Source: an uncultured Bacteroidota bacterium (GTDB lineage: Bacteria; Bacteroidota; Bacteroidia; Bacteroidales; UBA12077). Taken from it: a stretch of 64,000 nt of DNA. The position numbers were made by a program, and so were the translations under genes. Where the stretch lies: positions 62,001-126,000 of the forward strand of contig CAJXLK010000002.1 in the NCBI GenBank assembly GCA_913055635.1, in the 5' to 3' direction. This document shows positions 8,422-18,504 of the stretch, one piece after another. Each line of letters opens with the position of its first letter. Position 1 is the first letter of the stretch. The notes below the pieces were generated by a model, which ran no database searches, was not told the DNA's origin, and was given only the letters and a program-made list of their open reading frames with translations.

Positions 8422-9150
8422 TTAACGAAATGTATCTTTTAGTATTTCAAAGGAGTTGATCTGACCCATCCCGGGTATGTGCAGGTAGTAAAAATCGACC
8501 AGGGCGTGGAGGATTTTGATGCGGCGGTTTCTGGTGATTTGCAGCTCCTCGTGCTGGTCCTCAGAAAGGTTTAGGAGTTGAGCCATAAGGGCGCTTTCAT
8601 TTTTATCCAGATGGTGATGATGTTTGGGCGGAAAAGCGGTAAAATGGCCTTTTTTTTCATCAAAGTAAGGGGCTGAGGAAGCATCGAAATTATTATGGGG
8701 AAAAAAGCCCAGGTATTTGGTAAGCTGGGTCATGAAATAGAGGTGAAAATTGGCCAGTCCCTGCTTTTTCAGGTCAAATATCCTGAGCTGATGGCTGATA
8801 AAGGCAAATAGTTCGGGGTTGGGTTCCTCTTCCCGCAGGCATTTGTAAAGCATTTCTGCCATAAACAGTGCCATGGAAGTTTTCCGATAGTCATGGGGAA
8901 TGGATTGGTAAGGGTAGGCATTTCGGGCTTCCTTGATTTTCTGCAACTGACGTTTTTCTTTGTAATACATCTCCAGCTCCAGGATATAGAGCGGCTGAAA
9001 CAGGTTGATCTTCTTCCGGCTGTTTCTTTTCCGCACACCCTGGAGCAGGAAACTGAGCCTGCCGTAGTTCCTGGTATAGGCGTGCAGGATGATGCTTGTA
9101 TCGCTGTATTTAAAATGATGCAGCACGATGGCCTCGGTGGTATCAATCAT
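8422..9150 (-). CDS. recO: DNA repair protein RecO
   Basis: RecO anneals DNA and loads RecA with RecR in the RecFOR pathway. The N-terminal OB-fold is visible as TEAIVLHHFKYSDTSIILHAYTRNYGRLSFLLQGVR, followed by a helical C-terminal part. The usual zinc-binding Cys cluster is absent, as is common in Bacteroidota RecO. I choose the ATG at 9150 (242 residues), because MIDTTEAIVLHH is the normal family start. A longer reading would need GTG at 9165. The aminopeptidase gene ends 27 bp upstream, so the two are likely cotranscribed. Confidence 0.9.
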   Translation of the reverse strand: MIDTTEAIVLHHFKYSDTSIILHAYTRNYGRLSFLLQGVRKRNSRKKINLFQPLYILELEMYYKEKRQLQKIKEARNAYPYQSIPHDYRKTSMALFMAEMLYKCLREEEPNPELFAFISHQLRIFDLKKQGLANFHLYFMTQLTKYLGFFPHNNFDASSAPYFDEKKGHFTAFPPKHHHHLDKNESALMAQLLNLSEDQHEELQITRNRRIKILHALVDFYYLHIPGMGQINSFEILKDTFR

Positions 9151-9177
9151 GGCTGTTCTTTTCACCCATCATGGCTT

Positions 9178-10443
9178 TTATTTGTTTTGGTTGTCACCCA
9201 TCATAGCTTCTATCTGGTCCGGACTCTTGGGAATATGCTCTGAAAGGTTCACCGGGGAGTCATCCACCAGGATATCGTCTTCAATCCGAATGCCGATGCC
9301 TTCGTGGGGTATATATAAGCCCGGTTCCCAGCTGATGACCATGCCTTTTTTAAGCACGGTATCTTTGTTCCCGCAATCGTGTACATCCAGGCCGATGAAG
9401 TGGGATACCCCATGGGGAAAATACTGTTTCCGGATTTCAGGCGCTTCTTCCAGTTTCTGCCGGGAATAAAGGCCAAGTTCGAGGTGTTTTTGGGTTAAGG
9501 CTTCCACGACCTGGTTGTTCAACGACTGGATGGTGGTACCGGGTTTGATCTCGGGCAGTACCTTGTCCATCACTTCCAGAACAGCCTGGTAGTATTTTTT
9601 TTGCTGGTTGCTGAATTTTCCGTTAACGGGGATGGTTCGGGTGATATCAGCGGCATAGTTTTGAAATTCGGCCCCAAAGTCCATCAACAGCAGTTCACCC
9701 TCGTGGCATTGGTCGTTGTTGGCGGTGTAGTGAAGGGTGGTGGCATTTTTTCCGGAAGCGACAATCGGGTCAAAAGCGAAGCTCCGGGCTCCTTCCACTA
9801 AAAACTGGTGGGTGATTTCTGCTTCGATCCATTTTTCAGAGGTCCCCGGCTGAACAACCCGACATACCCTGTTGAAAGCGTTCTCGGTGATCCTGATGGC
9901 CTGCCGGATGTTTTCAATCTCTTCGGGTTCTTTCTCAAGGCGCAGGGATTCAAGCAGGGGCTTGAGCGATTTAACGGTGTGAAAGGGATAATCAGTGGTA
10001 AAGGTTTTTAAATACCAGGCATCCTTTGTTTGTGGAGGTTCATGGTTTAGCCTGGAAGGAAGGTTGAAATAAACGGTTTCATGGAGTATGGCTTCCCGGG
10101 CCAGGATGCTTTCAAAGGCATTGAGCCATTGAATGTTTGCTATTCCGGAGATGGATTGGGCCCCCGTGCTGTCAAGCTGATGGCCTTCCCAAAGTTCCTT
10201 GGCGCCACTGGGTTCGCTGATGAAAAGATACGCCCGATCAGGGGTCATCAGCAAGATGCTTCCCGGTTGCTCTATGCCCGTGAGGTAATAGAAATCCGAA
10301 CTTTGACGGTACGGATGAAACTGGTCGCCGTTGCGGAACATTCTGGGATTGGAAAAGACCAGGGCCATGTCTTTTTCCCCGAGCTTTCCGGCCAGCTTTG
10401 TCCTGTTGCGTGCATACAAGCCATTGGAATGAGAGGGTTCCAT
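9178..10443 (-). CDS. Xaa-Pro aminopeptidase (M24 family), short form
   Basis: 421 residues, removes N-terminal residues preceding proline. It has an aminopeptidase P N-terminal domain (residues ~1-130; RNGDQFHPYRQSSDFYYLTG) and an M24 pita-bread catalytic domain. Metal ligands are visible as the Asp pair in LLMDFGAEFQNYAADITRTI, His in HFIGLDVHD, Glu in WEPGLYI and Glu in IRIEDDILV. A second, 462-residue paralogue lies at 14318-15706, of the longer subtype. It is divergent from the succinate dehydrogenase operon and probably cotranscribed with recO. Confidence 0.9.
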   Translation of the reverse strand: MEPSHSNGLYARNRTKLAGKLGEKDMALVFSNPRMFRNGDQFHPYRQSSDFYYLTGIEQPGSILLMTPDRAYLFISEPSGAKELWEGHQLDSTGAQSISGIANIQWLNAFESILAREAILHETVYFNLPSRLNHEPPQTKDAWYLKTFTTDYPFHTVKSLKPLLESLRLEKEPEEIENIRQAIRITENAFNRVCRVVQPGTSEKWIEAEITHQFLVEGARSFAFDPIVASGKNATTLHYTANNDQCHEGELLLMDFGAEFQNYAADITRTIPVNGKFSNQQKKYYQAVLEVMDKVLPEIKPGTTIQSLNNQVVEALTQKHLELGLYSRQKLEEAPEIRKQYFPHGVSHFIGLDVHDCGNKDTVLKKGMVISWEPGLYIPHEGIGIRIEDDILVDDSPVNLSEHIPKSPDQIEAMMGDNQNK

Positions 10444-10509
10444 AACTTAGAATAAGTTTAAATTGTGTAAAATCTGCTGAGAAACATTTTAAATGCCCGC
10501 GCTGCCCAA

Positions 10510-10517
10510 TATATTTG
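10510..10517 (+). promoter_or_regulatory. Bacteroidota -7 promoter element before the sdh/frd operon
   Basis: Reads TATATTTG, an exact TAnnTTTG match, 62 bp upstream of the chosen start of the cytochrome b subunit. A weak -33-like TTTA lies about 18 bp further upstream. The position between divergent genes fits a promoter for the three-gene respiratory operon. Confidence 0.45.
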
Positions 10518-10578
10518 TATAGGGGTCCTGTCGCACCAGCAGTTGCAAGTTTATAAAAATTACCAAAAATCCATACCT

Positions 10579-11250
10579 ATGAGCCACTTTTTCACCTCCT
10601 CGGTCGGGAAGAAATTCATTCTTAGTATTACCGGGATCTTTCTCATGTTGTTTTTAATTGTGCATCTAAGTGTCAACTCACTTTTAATGGTGGGTTCAGA
10701 TGCCTTTAATTCAGCAGCCCATTTCATGACCACCAACACGGTGGTACAGATTCTTGAACCCATCCTAGCCCTGGGTTTTTTAGTGCATATCATTTTTTCG
10801 GCCTATATTACCTGGCAGAATCAGCGGTTGCGCCCGGTTCGCTACAAACGGATTAATCGTTGGGGAAGTACCACATGGCCGTCGCGAAACATGTTTATTC
10901 TGGGTGGTTTAATCCTGATCTTTTTGGTCATTCACCTGTCTAATTTTTGGTGGCAGGTGAAGTTTGGGGAATTGGACCAGGTGGAGGCCCACGGTGCCAT
11001 GGTGCATGATTTATATGCGCTGGTTGCCAGCCTGTTCATTGAAAAATGGTGGTATGATGTGCTCTATATATTGGGGGCCTTGTTTTTGGGGCTTCATTTA
11101 TCGCATGGATTTTGGGCGGCTTTTCAGTCGCTGGGCTGGAGCAATGATTTATGGCGTCGGCGTTTGAAAAGGGTGGCCTATGCTTTTGCTGTGATCATGG
11201 GGGTTGGTTTTGCCTCCATTCCGGTCTATTTCCTGGTCACTGCCGCTTGA
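10579..11250 (+). CDS. sdhC: Succinate dehydrogenase/fumarate reductase cytochrome b subunit
   Basis: 223-residue single-chain membrane anchor of the Bacteroidota type (cytochrome b558 subunit), which carries haem and exchanges electrons with menaquinone. Five hydrophobic helices can be drawn, with histidines in or next to them: FLIVHLSVN, GFLVHIIFS, FLVIHLSNF, HDLYALV and GLHLSHGFW. These are candidate haem ligands. The ATG at 10579 (MSHFFTSSVGKKFILSITG) fits the family better than the frame opening 12 codons earlier. It is the first gene of an operon with the flavoprotein and iron-sulfur subunits. Confidence 0.92.
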   Translation: MSHFFTSSVGKKFILSITGIFLMLFLIVHLSVNSLLMVGSDAFNSAAHFMTTNTVVQILEPILALGFLVHIIFSAYITWQNQRLRPVRYKRINRWGSTTWPSRNMFILGGLILIFLVIHLSNFWWQVKFGELDQVEAHGAMVHDLYALVASLFIEKWWYDVLYILGALFLGLHLSHGFWAAFQSLGWSNDLWRRRLKRVAYAFAVIMGVGFASIPVYFLVTAA

Positions 11251-11297
11251 TGAAGGCAATTCCCACCAATATGTAAAATAAAGAAATCGAAGATATT

Positions 11298-13217
11298 ATG
11301 GCTACATTAGATGCAAAAATACCCGAGGGTCCATTAAAGAATAAGTGGACCAATTACCGCAATTCCATGAAACTGGTCAGTCCGGCCAACAAGAAAAAGC
11401 TGGACGTTATTGTCGTCGGCACCGGCATTGCCGGGGCACCGGCAGCTGCCACCCTGGCCCAACTGGGATACAATGTCAAGGCCTTTTGTTATCAGGATAG
11501 TTCCCGCCGGGCACATTCGGTGGCGGCTCAGGGTGGGATTAATGCCACCAAGAATTACCGCAATGACGGGGATAGTGTTTACCGCCTTTTTTATGATATG
11601 ATCAAGGGAGGTGATTACCGGGCGCGTGAAGCCAATGTATACCGGGCGGCCGAGGTAAGCAACGGGATCATCGATCAGTTGACCGCCCAGGGTGTTCCTT
11701 TTGCCCGGGAATACGGCGGACAGATCACCACCCGCTCTTTTGGCGGGGTACAGGTTTCTCGTACTTTCTATGCCCAGGGACAAACCGGTCAGCAGGTGCT
11801 TTTGGGTTCCTATTCCGCCTTGAAGCGGATGGAGGCAAAAGGGAAAGTCGAGATGTTTACCCGGCGCCAGATGCTGGAGTTGGTGATTAAAGACGGCCGG
11901 GCCCGCGGCATCATAGCGCGAAATCTGGTAACCGGCGAGCTGGAACGCCATACTGCTCATGCCGTGGTATTAGCCACCGGCGGTTATGGCACGGTTTTTT
12001 ACCTCTCTACCCTGGGGGTGAGTTCCAGTGGTTCGGCGGCCATGATTGCCTACCGCAACGGCGCCTTCTTTGCCAATCCCAGTTTTATCCAGATTCACCC
12101 CACCTGCATTCCCCAACTTAGTGATTTTCAAAGCAAACTAACATTGATGTCCGAATCCCTCCGCAATGACGGCAGAATATGGGTGCCCAAAAACAAGGGG
12201 GATCAGCGTAAACCCAATGATATACCCGAAGAGGAAAGGGATTATTACCTCGAAAGACGCTATCCCGCCTTCGGTAACCTGGTGCCCCGCGATGTGGCTT
12301 CAAGAGCAGCCAAGGAGCGGTGTGACGCAGGCTACGGGGTGGGTAAAACCGGCCAGGCCGTATACCTCGACTTCAAGCATGCCATACAGGAACAGGGGGC
12401 TAAAGCCATCGGCAAAAAGTATGGCAACCTCTTTGAACTCTACGAAAAAATTACCGGCGAAAGTCCCTATCAAACCCCGATGCGTATCTACCCTGCCGGC
12501 CATTATACCATGGGCGGGCTTTGGGTCGATTACGAATTGATGACCACCATATCCGGCCTTTTTGCCATTGGCGAAGCCAATTTTTCTGACCATGGAGCCA
12601 ACAGGTTGGGTGCCAGTTCACTGATGCAGGGCGCCGGAGATGGCTATTTCATCCTGCCCAATACCATTGGCCACTATCTCTCTGATAAGATCAAGGAGCC
12701 CCGCCTTACAACGGAAGAACCTGAATTCGAGGAAGCAGAGCAACGCGTGCGCGAGCGGCTCGAGGGGCTGATGAACATCAACGGCTCACAAACGGCTTCT
12801 GATTTCCATAAACGGCTGGGCAAGATCATGTGGGACCATTGCGGGATGCAACGTACCGAACAAGGACTGAAGGAAGCCCGCCAAATGGTTAAACAGATCA
12901 AGGACGAATTCTTCAACGACCTTCAGGTGCCCGGTACCATGTACCAGGTGAACCAGGAGCTTGAAAAGGCCGTTCGGGTGGCCGACTTTATGGAGTTGAG
13001 CCAACTGTTGATTGAGGATGCCCTGAACCGCAACGAATCATGCGGGGCCCATTTCCGCGAAGAGTACCAAACCCAGGCAGGCGAAGCCCTGCGGGATGAC
13101 CAAAACTATATGTATGTGGCCGCCTGGGAATACCAGGGCGAGGATCAGCCCCCCAAACTCCACAAAGAAGCCCTTAGCTTTGAATTTGTCGAAGTCAAGG
13201 AAAGAAGCTATAAATAA
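11298..13217 (+). CDS. sdhA: Succinate dehydrogenase/fumarate reductase flavoprotein subunit
   Basis: 639-residue catalytic subunit that interconverts succinate and fumarate using covalent FAD. The dinucleotide fold is [12 protein letters not shown] (glycines 41, 43 and 46). [14 protein letters not shown] carries His73, the expected covalent FAD attachment site. Downstream motifs are HPTCIPQ, the substrate/FAD block [13 protein letters not shown] and [14 protein letters not shown]. It is the middle gene of the operon, 47 bp after sdhC and 32 bp before sdhB. In Bacteroidota this enzyme commonly works as menaquinol:fumarate reductase in anaerobic growth. The direction in this organism is an inference. 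Confidence 0.95.
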   Translation: MATLDAKIPEGPLKNKWTNYRNSMKLVSPANKKKLDVIVVGTGIAGAPAAATLAQLGYNVKAFCYQDSSRRAHSVAAQGGINATKNYRNDGDSVYRLFYDMIKGGDYRAREANVYRAAEVSNGIIDQLTAQGVPFAREYGGQITTRSFGGVQVSRTFYAQGQTGQQVLLGSYSALKRMEAKGKVEMFTRRQMLELVIKDGRARGIIARNLVTGELERHTAHAVVLATGGYGTVFYLSTLGVSSSGSAAMIAYRNGAFFANPSFIQIHPTCIPQLSDFQSKLTLMSESLRNDGRIWVPKNKGDQRKPNDIPEEERDYYLERRYPAFGNLVPRDVASRAAKERCDAGYGVGKTGQAVYLDFKHAIQEQGAKAIGKKYGNLFELYEKITGESPYQTPMRIYPAGHYTMGGLWVDYELMTTISGLFAIGEANFSDHGANRLGASSLMQGAGDGYFILPNTIGHYLSDKIKEPRLTTEEPEFEEAEQRVRERLEGLMNINGSQTASDFHKRLGKIMWDHCGMQRTEQGLKEARQMVKQIKDEFFNDLQVPGTMYQVNQELEKAVRVADFMELSQLLIEDALNRNESCGAHFREEYQTQAGEALRDDQNYMYVAAWEYQGEDQPPKLHKEALSFEFVEVKERSYK

Positions 13218-13249
13218 TACCCAATGCATGAATTTAAAAATCAACCGAT

Positions 13250-14002
13250 ATGAAAGTGAATCTCAAAATATGGCGCCAACCTGATGCCCAATCCAAGGGT
13301 CAGTTTGTAGATTATCACCTGGATGATATCAATCCGGAGATGTCTTTTCTTGAAATGTTGGATGCCCTGAATAAGAAGTTGATTGAGCAAGGTGAGGATC
13401 CGGTGGCTTTTGAACATGACTGCCGTGAAGGCATTTGTGGTTCATGTGGTTTGTTTATCAATGGCCGGCCACATGGTCCGGAGCGAGAAGTGGCCACCTG
13501 CCAGCTTCATATGCGCTCATTCAGTGATGGAGAAACCATTGTGGTTGAGCCCTGGCGGGCCAAACCTTTTCCGGTGATTAAAGATCTGATTGTAGACCGC
13601 AGTGCTTTTGATAAGATATTAAATGCCGGGGGATTTGTTTCAGTGGATACCGGATCGGCGCCCGAGGCCAATACCCCGGCGGTAAAAAAACTGAATGCGG
13701 AAAAAGCTTTTGATGCCGGTGTTTGTATTGGATGTGGGGCTTGTGTAGCGGCCTGTAAAAATTCTTCTGCTTCGCTGTTTGTCGCCGCCAAGATCTCACA
13801 GCTGGCGCTGTTGCCGCAGGGCAAACCGGAGGCCAAGAAACGGGCCCGCAACATGGTGGCCAAAATGCATGAACTGGGCTTCGGGAGTTGTACCTCCACT
13901 GAGGCCTGTGAGGTGGAATGCCCCAAGTCGATATCACTGGAGCATATTGCCCGAATGAACCGGGAATACCTCAATGCTTCGTTTGCGGAAGAAGAAGAGT
14001 AA
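13250..14002 (+). CDS. sdhB: Succinate dehydrogenase/fumarate reductase iron-sulfur subunit
   Basis: 250 residues carrying electrons from FAD to the membrane haem. The [2Fe-2S] ligands are in [17 protein letters not shown] with a later Cys in VATCQLHM. The next cluster is bound by [14 protein letters not shown] and the last by [14 protein letters not shown], matching the three-cluster pattern of this subunit. It is the last gene of the sdhCAB operon and is followed by a bidirectional terminator-like hairpin. Confidence 0.95.
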   Translation: MKVNLKIWRQPDAQSKGQFVDYHLDDINPEMSFLEMLDALNKKLIEQGEDPVAFEHDCREGICGSCGLFINGRPHGPEREVATCQLHMRSFSDGETIVVEPWRAKPFPVIKDLIVDRSAFDKILNAGGFVSVDTGSAPEANTPAVKKLNAEKAFDAGVCIGCGACVAACKNSSASLFVAAKISQLALLPQGKPEAKKRARNMVAKMHELGFGSCTSTEACEVECPKSISLEHIARMNREYLNASFAEEEE

Positions 14003-14317
14003 CCCTCAGAGTGGGCCGGATCTGTTTCTTTTCTCAATGTCAGGGGTTAAAATAAGGATCAACAGTCATTGCGAAGACAAAAGCAGGGACAGCCCCCGAA
14101 AGAACATGCCACCCCCCGTCAGTCGGTCGCTAAGAAGTCAGGCATTACCCGGTCAGGCATGTGATGTTGGGACAGGGCTGGCCCGAAGGTGTGCAGACAT
14201 GAGATCCATATGGAGACCGGAGGGGAATAACAGAGAATTTATGGCAAATAAAGGAGGCTGGTTGCCAGGTCAATGAACCGGCGGGCCAGCCTCCTTTTCT
14301 TATTGCGGGAGAAAATG
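14003..14317. other. Convergent intergenic region after sdhB
   Basis: About 315 bp between the end of sdhB (+) and the end of the second aminopeptidase (-). Apart from the hairpin at 14250-14298 I see no gene or motif. A 100-codon frame crosses it, but it overlaps sdhB and has no recognisable product. Confidence 0.6.
14250..14298. terminator. Bidirectional hairpin terminator between sdhB and pepP
   Basis: AAAGGAGGCTGG at 14250-14261 is complementary to CCAGCCTCCTTT at 14286-14297, giving a perfect 12-bp stem that can be extended inward with wobble pairs. T-rich sequence follows the 3' arm on the plus strand (TTTTCTTATT) and a shorter T run on the minus strand. It stands between convergent genes, the usual place for a shared terminator. 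Confidence 0.65.
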
Positions 14318-15706
14318 TTAGCTGTTCATGGTTTTTTCAACCTCTTCAATGGTGATGGGCACGCGTTTGCCAATGATGCGGCATCCATCGTTGGTGACCA
14401 GAATGTCGTCTTCCAGGCGTACACCGCCAAAACCCTGGAATTCGCGGACTTTCTTGTAGTCGATGTGTTCGCTGAATTTCTTTTCACCTTCCCATTTATC
14501 GATCAATTCAGGGATAAAGTAACATCCGGGCTCATTGGTCAAAACGTTGCCGGGCTGTACCCGTTTGCCGAAGCGCAGGCCGGAAAAGCCAAACACGCTT
14601 TGCCGTTTGATTTCATTGTCGTAGCCGACATAGTCTTCTCCCAGGGCTTCCATATCGTGGGCATCCAGACCCATGGCATGGCCCAGGCCGTGCGGCATAA
14701 ACATGGCATGGGCCCCTTTGTTCAGGGCTTCTTCCACATCCCCTTTCATGATGCCCAGATCCTTCAGACCGCTGATGATCGTGCGGGCTGCTTCGGTGTG
14801 AACTTCCAGGTAGGATACCCCCGGTTTGGTCATCTCACGGGCCCTGTTGTTGGCTTTTAATACAATGTTGTAAATGCTCTTCTGCCGCTCGTTGAATTTG
14901 CCCCCTACCGGGATGGTCCGGGTGATATCGGATGCATAATGCATGTTGGTTTCTGCCCCCGCATCGGTCAACATCAGCTTGCCTTCTTCAAGCATGTTGC
15001 CATGATAATGGTTGTGAAGGGTCTCACCATGTTGGGAGAGGATGACCGGGAAGGAAATGGTGCCGTCATGGGTGCGGGTAATGCCTTCCAGTACACCTGA
15101 AATTTCCCGTTCATAAACCCCCGGTTTGCACATCTTCATTGCCTTGACATGCATCTCATAGCCAATGGCCGCTGCTTTTTCCAGCTCTTCAATCTCATAA
15201 TTATCCTTGATGTTGCGCATCTCCACAATGGCCCGGGTCAATTCCTCGGAAACATAATCATTGACCTGCTTATGGTGAATATCCAGCCACCCGGCAAATG
15301 CAATCATGTTTTCAGCCCGGTAAAAAGGAATGGTCTGGAGCTTTTGCCCCTTATCCCGCGCCTTTTTTAAAAATCCAGGAATCTCTTTGACCGGCATGCT
15401 GTTCTCTACGCCAACCTCTTTGCTCAATTCCTGCATCGAGGGCTGGGGCCCCATCCAGATGATGTCGTCCAAACTTACATCATCGCCAAAAATATATTCC
15501 TTGTCGTTGTCCAGATCAATGACCCCGGTGAGATCCGGCATGTCCAGACCGAAATAATAGAGAAAGGTGCTGTCCTGGCGGAAAAGATAGGGATTGTCCG
15601 GGGTGTTCATCGGACTTTCACTATTGCCCGGTATGATAATCAATCCGTTACTTAACTTCTGCTTTAGCCTTTTGCGGCGGTCTATATAAACCTCTTTTTT
15701 AAACAT
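14318..15706 (-). CDS. pepP: Xaa-Pro aminopeptidase (M24 family), long form
   Basis: 462 residues. An aminopeptidase P N-terminal domain comes first (FKKEVYIDRRKRLKQKL, SPMNTPDNPYLFRQDSTFLYYFGL), then the M24 catalytic domain. The dimetal ligands are in LTDAGAETNMHYASDITRTI (Asp, Asp), HGLGHAMGLDAHD (His), NEPGCYF (Glu) and RLEDDILV (Glu). It differs from the shorter paralogue at 9178-10443 in length and in the CxPG loop (MCKPGVYERE), so the two are not recent duplicates. It stands alone between the terminator and a divergent glycosyltransferase gene. Confidence 0.9.
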   Translation of the reverse strand: MFKKEVYIDRRKRLKQKLSNGLIIIPGNSESPMNTPDNPYLFRQDSTFLYYFGLDMPDLTGVIDLDNDKEYIFGDDVSLDDIIWMGPQPSMQELSKEVGVENSMPVKEIPGFLKKARDKGQKLQTIPFYRAENMIAFAGWLDIHHKQVNDYVSEELTRAIVEMRNIKDNYEIEELEKAAAIGYEMHVKAMKMCKPGVYEREISGVLEGITRTHDGTISFPVILSQHGETLHNHYHGNMLEEGKLMLTDAGAETNMHYASDITRTIPVGGKFNERQKSIYNIVLKANNRAREMTKPGVSYLEVHTEAARTIISGLKDLGIMKGDVEEALNKGAHAMFMPHGLGHAMGLDAHDMEALGEDYVGYDNEIKRQSVFGFSGLRFGKRVQPGNVLTNEPGCYFIPELIDKWEGEKKFSEHIDYKKVREFQGFGGVRLEDDILVTNDGCRIIGKRVPITIEEVEKTMNS

Positions 15707-16111
15707 AATGAAAATGGTTTTAGAATGGTTTTATTTGCTCTAAAATATAATTATTTCATCAATTTATCCAAAGATTTGTAGGATATCTTCGGATTTCCCG
15801 TCCTTCAGGGTGCCATGTTATCGCCATGGAAGGGCTGAATTTTTAGACAAAACCCCCTGGATGAAAAAAGCGATTAAAATCATCCCGTTTTAAATAACCT
15901 TTTCAATTCCAGTATCGTATAGCCTATTTCAGCCGGTTTAACCTGGTATTCATGGCCCTTTGCTTTTGAAAGGGCAAATGTTTGAACCTGGTTGGCTGTT
16001 TTTTTGTTTGACTTTACCTGGTATTTCTTTTCGCACAATGTCAATTTTGTATTAATTTTATAATGGAGTTCAGCGAAAAGGATAAAACAGGACAGCATGT
16101 AAGCGATATTT
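15707..16111. other. Divergent intergenic region, pepP / glycosyltransferase
   Basis: About 400 bp, AT-rich near both genes, expected to hold both promoters. I could not find an exact TAnnTTTG element. An 85-codon minus-strand frame (15880-16137) overlaps the start of the glycosyltransferase and shows no recognised domain, so it is not called. Confidence 0.5.
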
Positions 16112-17203
16112 ATGGGTAAGACGAAAGCCAGGACCAAAATAGGTTTTTATATATCTTCTCCCTCATGGGTCAATCATCAGCGTTGGTCCTATGAGACAGC
16201 CCGGTCGCTTGTGGGTCGGGGGTATCGGGTGGAAATACTAACCGCGCGCAAAGGTAAATTATATGCCCGGGCCAGGCGCTATGGTTTACAAGTACATCGG
16301 ATACGTAAGGCCGGGATGTTGGTGGTTGACATTGTGCGTCTTGCATTTCAACTGAATCAGAAGCATATTACAACCCTATTCATCAATTATCCGGGGGATG
16401 TCAAAACAGCAACCCTGGCAGCAAGGCTGGCTGGGGTAACCAATGTTATATACCGGCGCGGCAGCGTTTCACCGGTTAAAAACACCCTGACGAACCGTTT
16501 TATTTTCAACCGCTTCATCTCCTCAGTCATTACCAATTCGTATGCCAACAAGCGGGGGATGGTCCAGAGCAGCAGCAAGATGTTTGATCCTGATACCACC
16601 CGGGTTATATACAACGGGTTAAAGCTTTCGGGGTCCGTGGCCACGACACAGACCGGCCACAACTACCGCAACAATGGCGAACTGATGGTGGGGATGATGA
16701 CCCATGATGTGCAGCCTGCAAGGTTTCTCCGCTTTTTTGAATTACTTGACCAGGAAGGGACGGATCCGGACTATTTCCGGTTTTTGCTCCATGGCAATGG
16801 CAAGAGCGCGCGGGACTTGAAGGCCAATCTACGGAACCATCCCCGTTTGCAAAAGATGGTGGTTTGGGACAATCACTCGCGCAACCTGGTGGAATTCATG
16901 AATTCTATTGATGTCTTTGTAACGGGCAACACCCGAAATGTTTTCAATCACCCCCTGGTTTATGCCATGGCCCGGAATAAACCGGTAATTGGTTATGATG
17001 AGGGGAGCAATCCCGAGGTGATCACCCATGATGAAAATGGATATTTGCTGAACCGGGGCAATGTAGAGGGTGTCAAAGAAAGGCTTGAAAAGCTGCGTGA
17101 CCCGCAGCTGCGTCTGCGACTCGGCCGGGAAGCCCGAAGAAGCATTGAGCGCCGGTTTACCCATCAACAGACCATCGATCAAATTGAAGCGTTGCTTAAA
17201 TGA
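16112..17203 (+). CDS. Glycosyltransferase, family 4 (GT-B fold)
   Basis: 363 residues. The N-terminal Rossmann-like half contains NHQRWSYETARSLVGRGYRVEILT. The C-terminal half has the donor-binding region with EGSNPEVITHDENGYLL (the E-x7-E type motif of group 1 transferases) and a closing helix RLRLGREARRSIERRFT. It probably transfers a sugar from a nucleotide donor to a cell-surface glycan or lipid. Acceptor and sugar are unknown. Its stop codon overlaps the start of the next gene in an ATGA arrangement, so the two are translationally coupled despite having unrelated functions. Confidence 0.82.
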   Translation: MGKTKARTKIGFYISSPSWVNHQRWSYETARSLVGRGYRVEILTARKGKLYARARRYGLQVHRIRKAGMLVVDIVRLAFQLNQKHITTLFINYPGDVKTATLAARLAGVTNVIYRRGSVSPVKNTLTNRFIFNRFISSVITNSYANKRGMVQSSSKMFDPDTTRVIYNGLKLSGSVATTQTGHNYRNNGELMVGMMTHDVQPARFLRFFELLDQEGTDPDYFRFLLHGNGKSARDLKANLRNHPRLQKMVVWDNHSRNLVEFMNSIDVFVTGNTRNVFNHPLVYAMARNKPVIGYDEGSNPEVITHDENGYLLNRGNVEGVKERLEKLRDPQLRLRLGREARRSIERRFTHQQTIDQIEALLK

Positions 17204-17763
17204 AGGAAGACATTAAAAAAGCCCTTGAAGTGCTCCATCAGGGAGGCGTTATCCTTTATCCTACCGACACCATTTGGGGATTGGGTTGCGATGCCACCAA
17301 TCACCAAGCCATTGAGCGCCTCTATCGCATCAAAGAAAGAGACCCGGAAAAAAGTATGCTGATTCTGGTCGAATCGGCCGGAAGGGTGGAAAGGTATGTG
17401 GAAGATATGCCCGATATCGCCTGGGATCTGATGGAAGTGACCGATAAACCCCTGACCCTGATTTATGAGCAGGGACGCAACCTCCCGGAAAAATTGATGG
17501 CCCGCGACGGGAGCATCGGCATAAGGGTTACACACGATGCCTTTTGCCAGGAACTGCTTAAACAATTTAAAAAACCGATTGTTTCGACCTCGGCCAATTT
17601 CAGCAACCAGCCTTCCCCGGCCAATTTCAGCGAAATCGATGAGGCCCTCGCCCACTCGGTCGATTATGTGGTCAAACACCGTCAGGATGAACGAAAAAAA
17701 GCCTCCCCGTCTTCCATTATTAAAGTAGGATCGGGCGGGGAGGTGAAGGTGATCCGGGAATAG
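17200..17763 (+). CDS. L-threonylcarbamoyladenylate synthase (Sua5/YrdC/YciO family)
   Basis: 187 residues. It makes threonylcarbamoyl-AMP from threonine, bicarbonate and ATP for the t6A modification of ANN-decoding tRNAs. YrdC-fold motifs are GGVILYPTDTIWGLGCDAT near residue 15, RIKERDPEKSMLILV, DKPLTLIYEQ, DGSIGIRVTHD and KPIVSTSANFS. It lacks the extra C-terminal Sua5 domain. It overlaps the glycosyltransferase by 4 bp. A second YrdC domain in this window is inside HypF. Confidence 0.92.
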   Translation: MKEDIKKALEVLHQGGVILYPTDTIWGLGCDATNHQAIERLYRIKERDPEKSMLILVESAGRVERYVEDMPDIAWDLMEVTDKPLTLIYEQGRNLPEKLMARDGSIGIRVTHDAFCQELLKQFKKPIVSTSANFSNQPSPANFSEIDEALAHSVDYVVKHRQDERKKASPSSIIKVGSGGEVKVIRE

Positions 17764-17784
17764 CCCGTTTCAACAGTGATGTCC

Positions 17785-18504
17785 CTAAAAGGACTCTACA
17801 TCTCCCGATCCGGAGATGTCGGCGTTTACCCTGGGCTGGCCTTTGTAGCGAACCTTCCCGCTGCCTGAAATGTCCACTTCCAGTTCATCGGTTACATGTA
17901 CTTTGCATCCACCTGATCCGGAAATATCCAGATCCGCAGTACCTGCCTTCAGCCTGTCGGCGTGCAGTTCTCCTGAACCGGATATATCGCACTCCAGGCT
18001 CTTAAGGGACTTACTTCCGGAGAGATAAATATCGCCCGAGCCCGATATGGAAAGTTCCGCGTTGGAGGCTTCCAGTTCATCGATGTTGATTTCGCCGCTG
18101 CCCGAAACATTGAGCTCAATATCCCCGCTGCGGATGGGTGTCTCGGCTTCAATGTTTCCGGATCCCCCCACGGAAAGTTCTTCAATGTCTTTCATGGTTA
18201 CATAAATGGTGATCCGGTCATTGCTGCCGAAGTGGAACGCTTTTTTATGCTCGATTTTAAGGGTTCCCCCGCGAACTTCGGTTTCTATATCTTCCAGATC
18301 GTCCTCATCGCCTTCCAGCACCAACTTGTGGGTGTCGCCCTGGGTGAGATGAAGGTCAGCTGCGACGGAGAGTTCTAACTTGGTAAATGGACCCACTTCG
18401 CGATCCACTTTTTTATCCCCGGACACACCGGGTGCCGATGCCTGAAGCAAGATGCTTGCAGCAAAAAATAGCCCGGCCGTTAACATGAAAAATTTGGCTT
18501 TCAT
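17785..18504 (-). CDS. Head GIN domain-containing secreted protein (DUF2807)
   Basis: 239 residues beginning with a signal peptide (MKAKFFMLTAGLFFAASILLQ). The mature protein is built from short beta-helix turns marked by repeated SGSG units: VSGSGEINI, ISGSGDIYL, ISGSGELHA, ISGSGGCKV, ISGSGKVRY and ISGSGDVES. This is typical of the DUF2807/head-GIN family, an exported right-handed beta-helix common in Bacteroidota with no established function. It is convergent with the threonylcarbamoyl-AMP synthase gene and alone on its strand. Confidence 0.88.
   Translation of the reverse strand: MKAKFFMLTAGLFFAASILLQASAPGVSGDKKVDREVGPFTKLELSVAADLHLTQGDTHKLVLEGDEDDLEDIETEVRGGTLKIEHKKAFHFGSNDRITIYVTMKDIEELSVGGSGNIEAETPIRSGDIELNVSGSGEINIDELEASNAELSISGSGDIYLSGSKSLKSLECDISGSGELHADRLKAGTADLDISGSGGCKVHVTDELEVDISGSGKVRYKGQPRVNADISGSGDVESF

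Noticed and set aside
13974-14276. 100-codon plus-strand frame after sdhB
   Set aside because: It starts inside sdhB, runs into a terminator hairpin and has no family features.
15880-16137. 85-codon minus-strand frame upstream of the glycosyltransferase
   Set aside because: It overlaps the start of the glycosyltransferase gene, has mixed low-information sequence and no recognisable domain.
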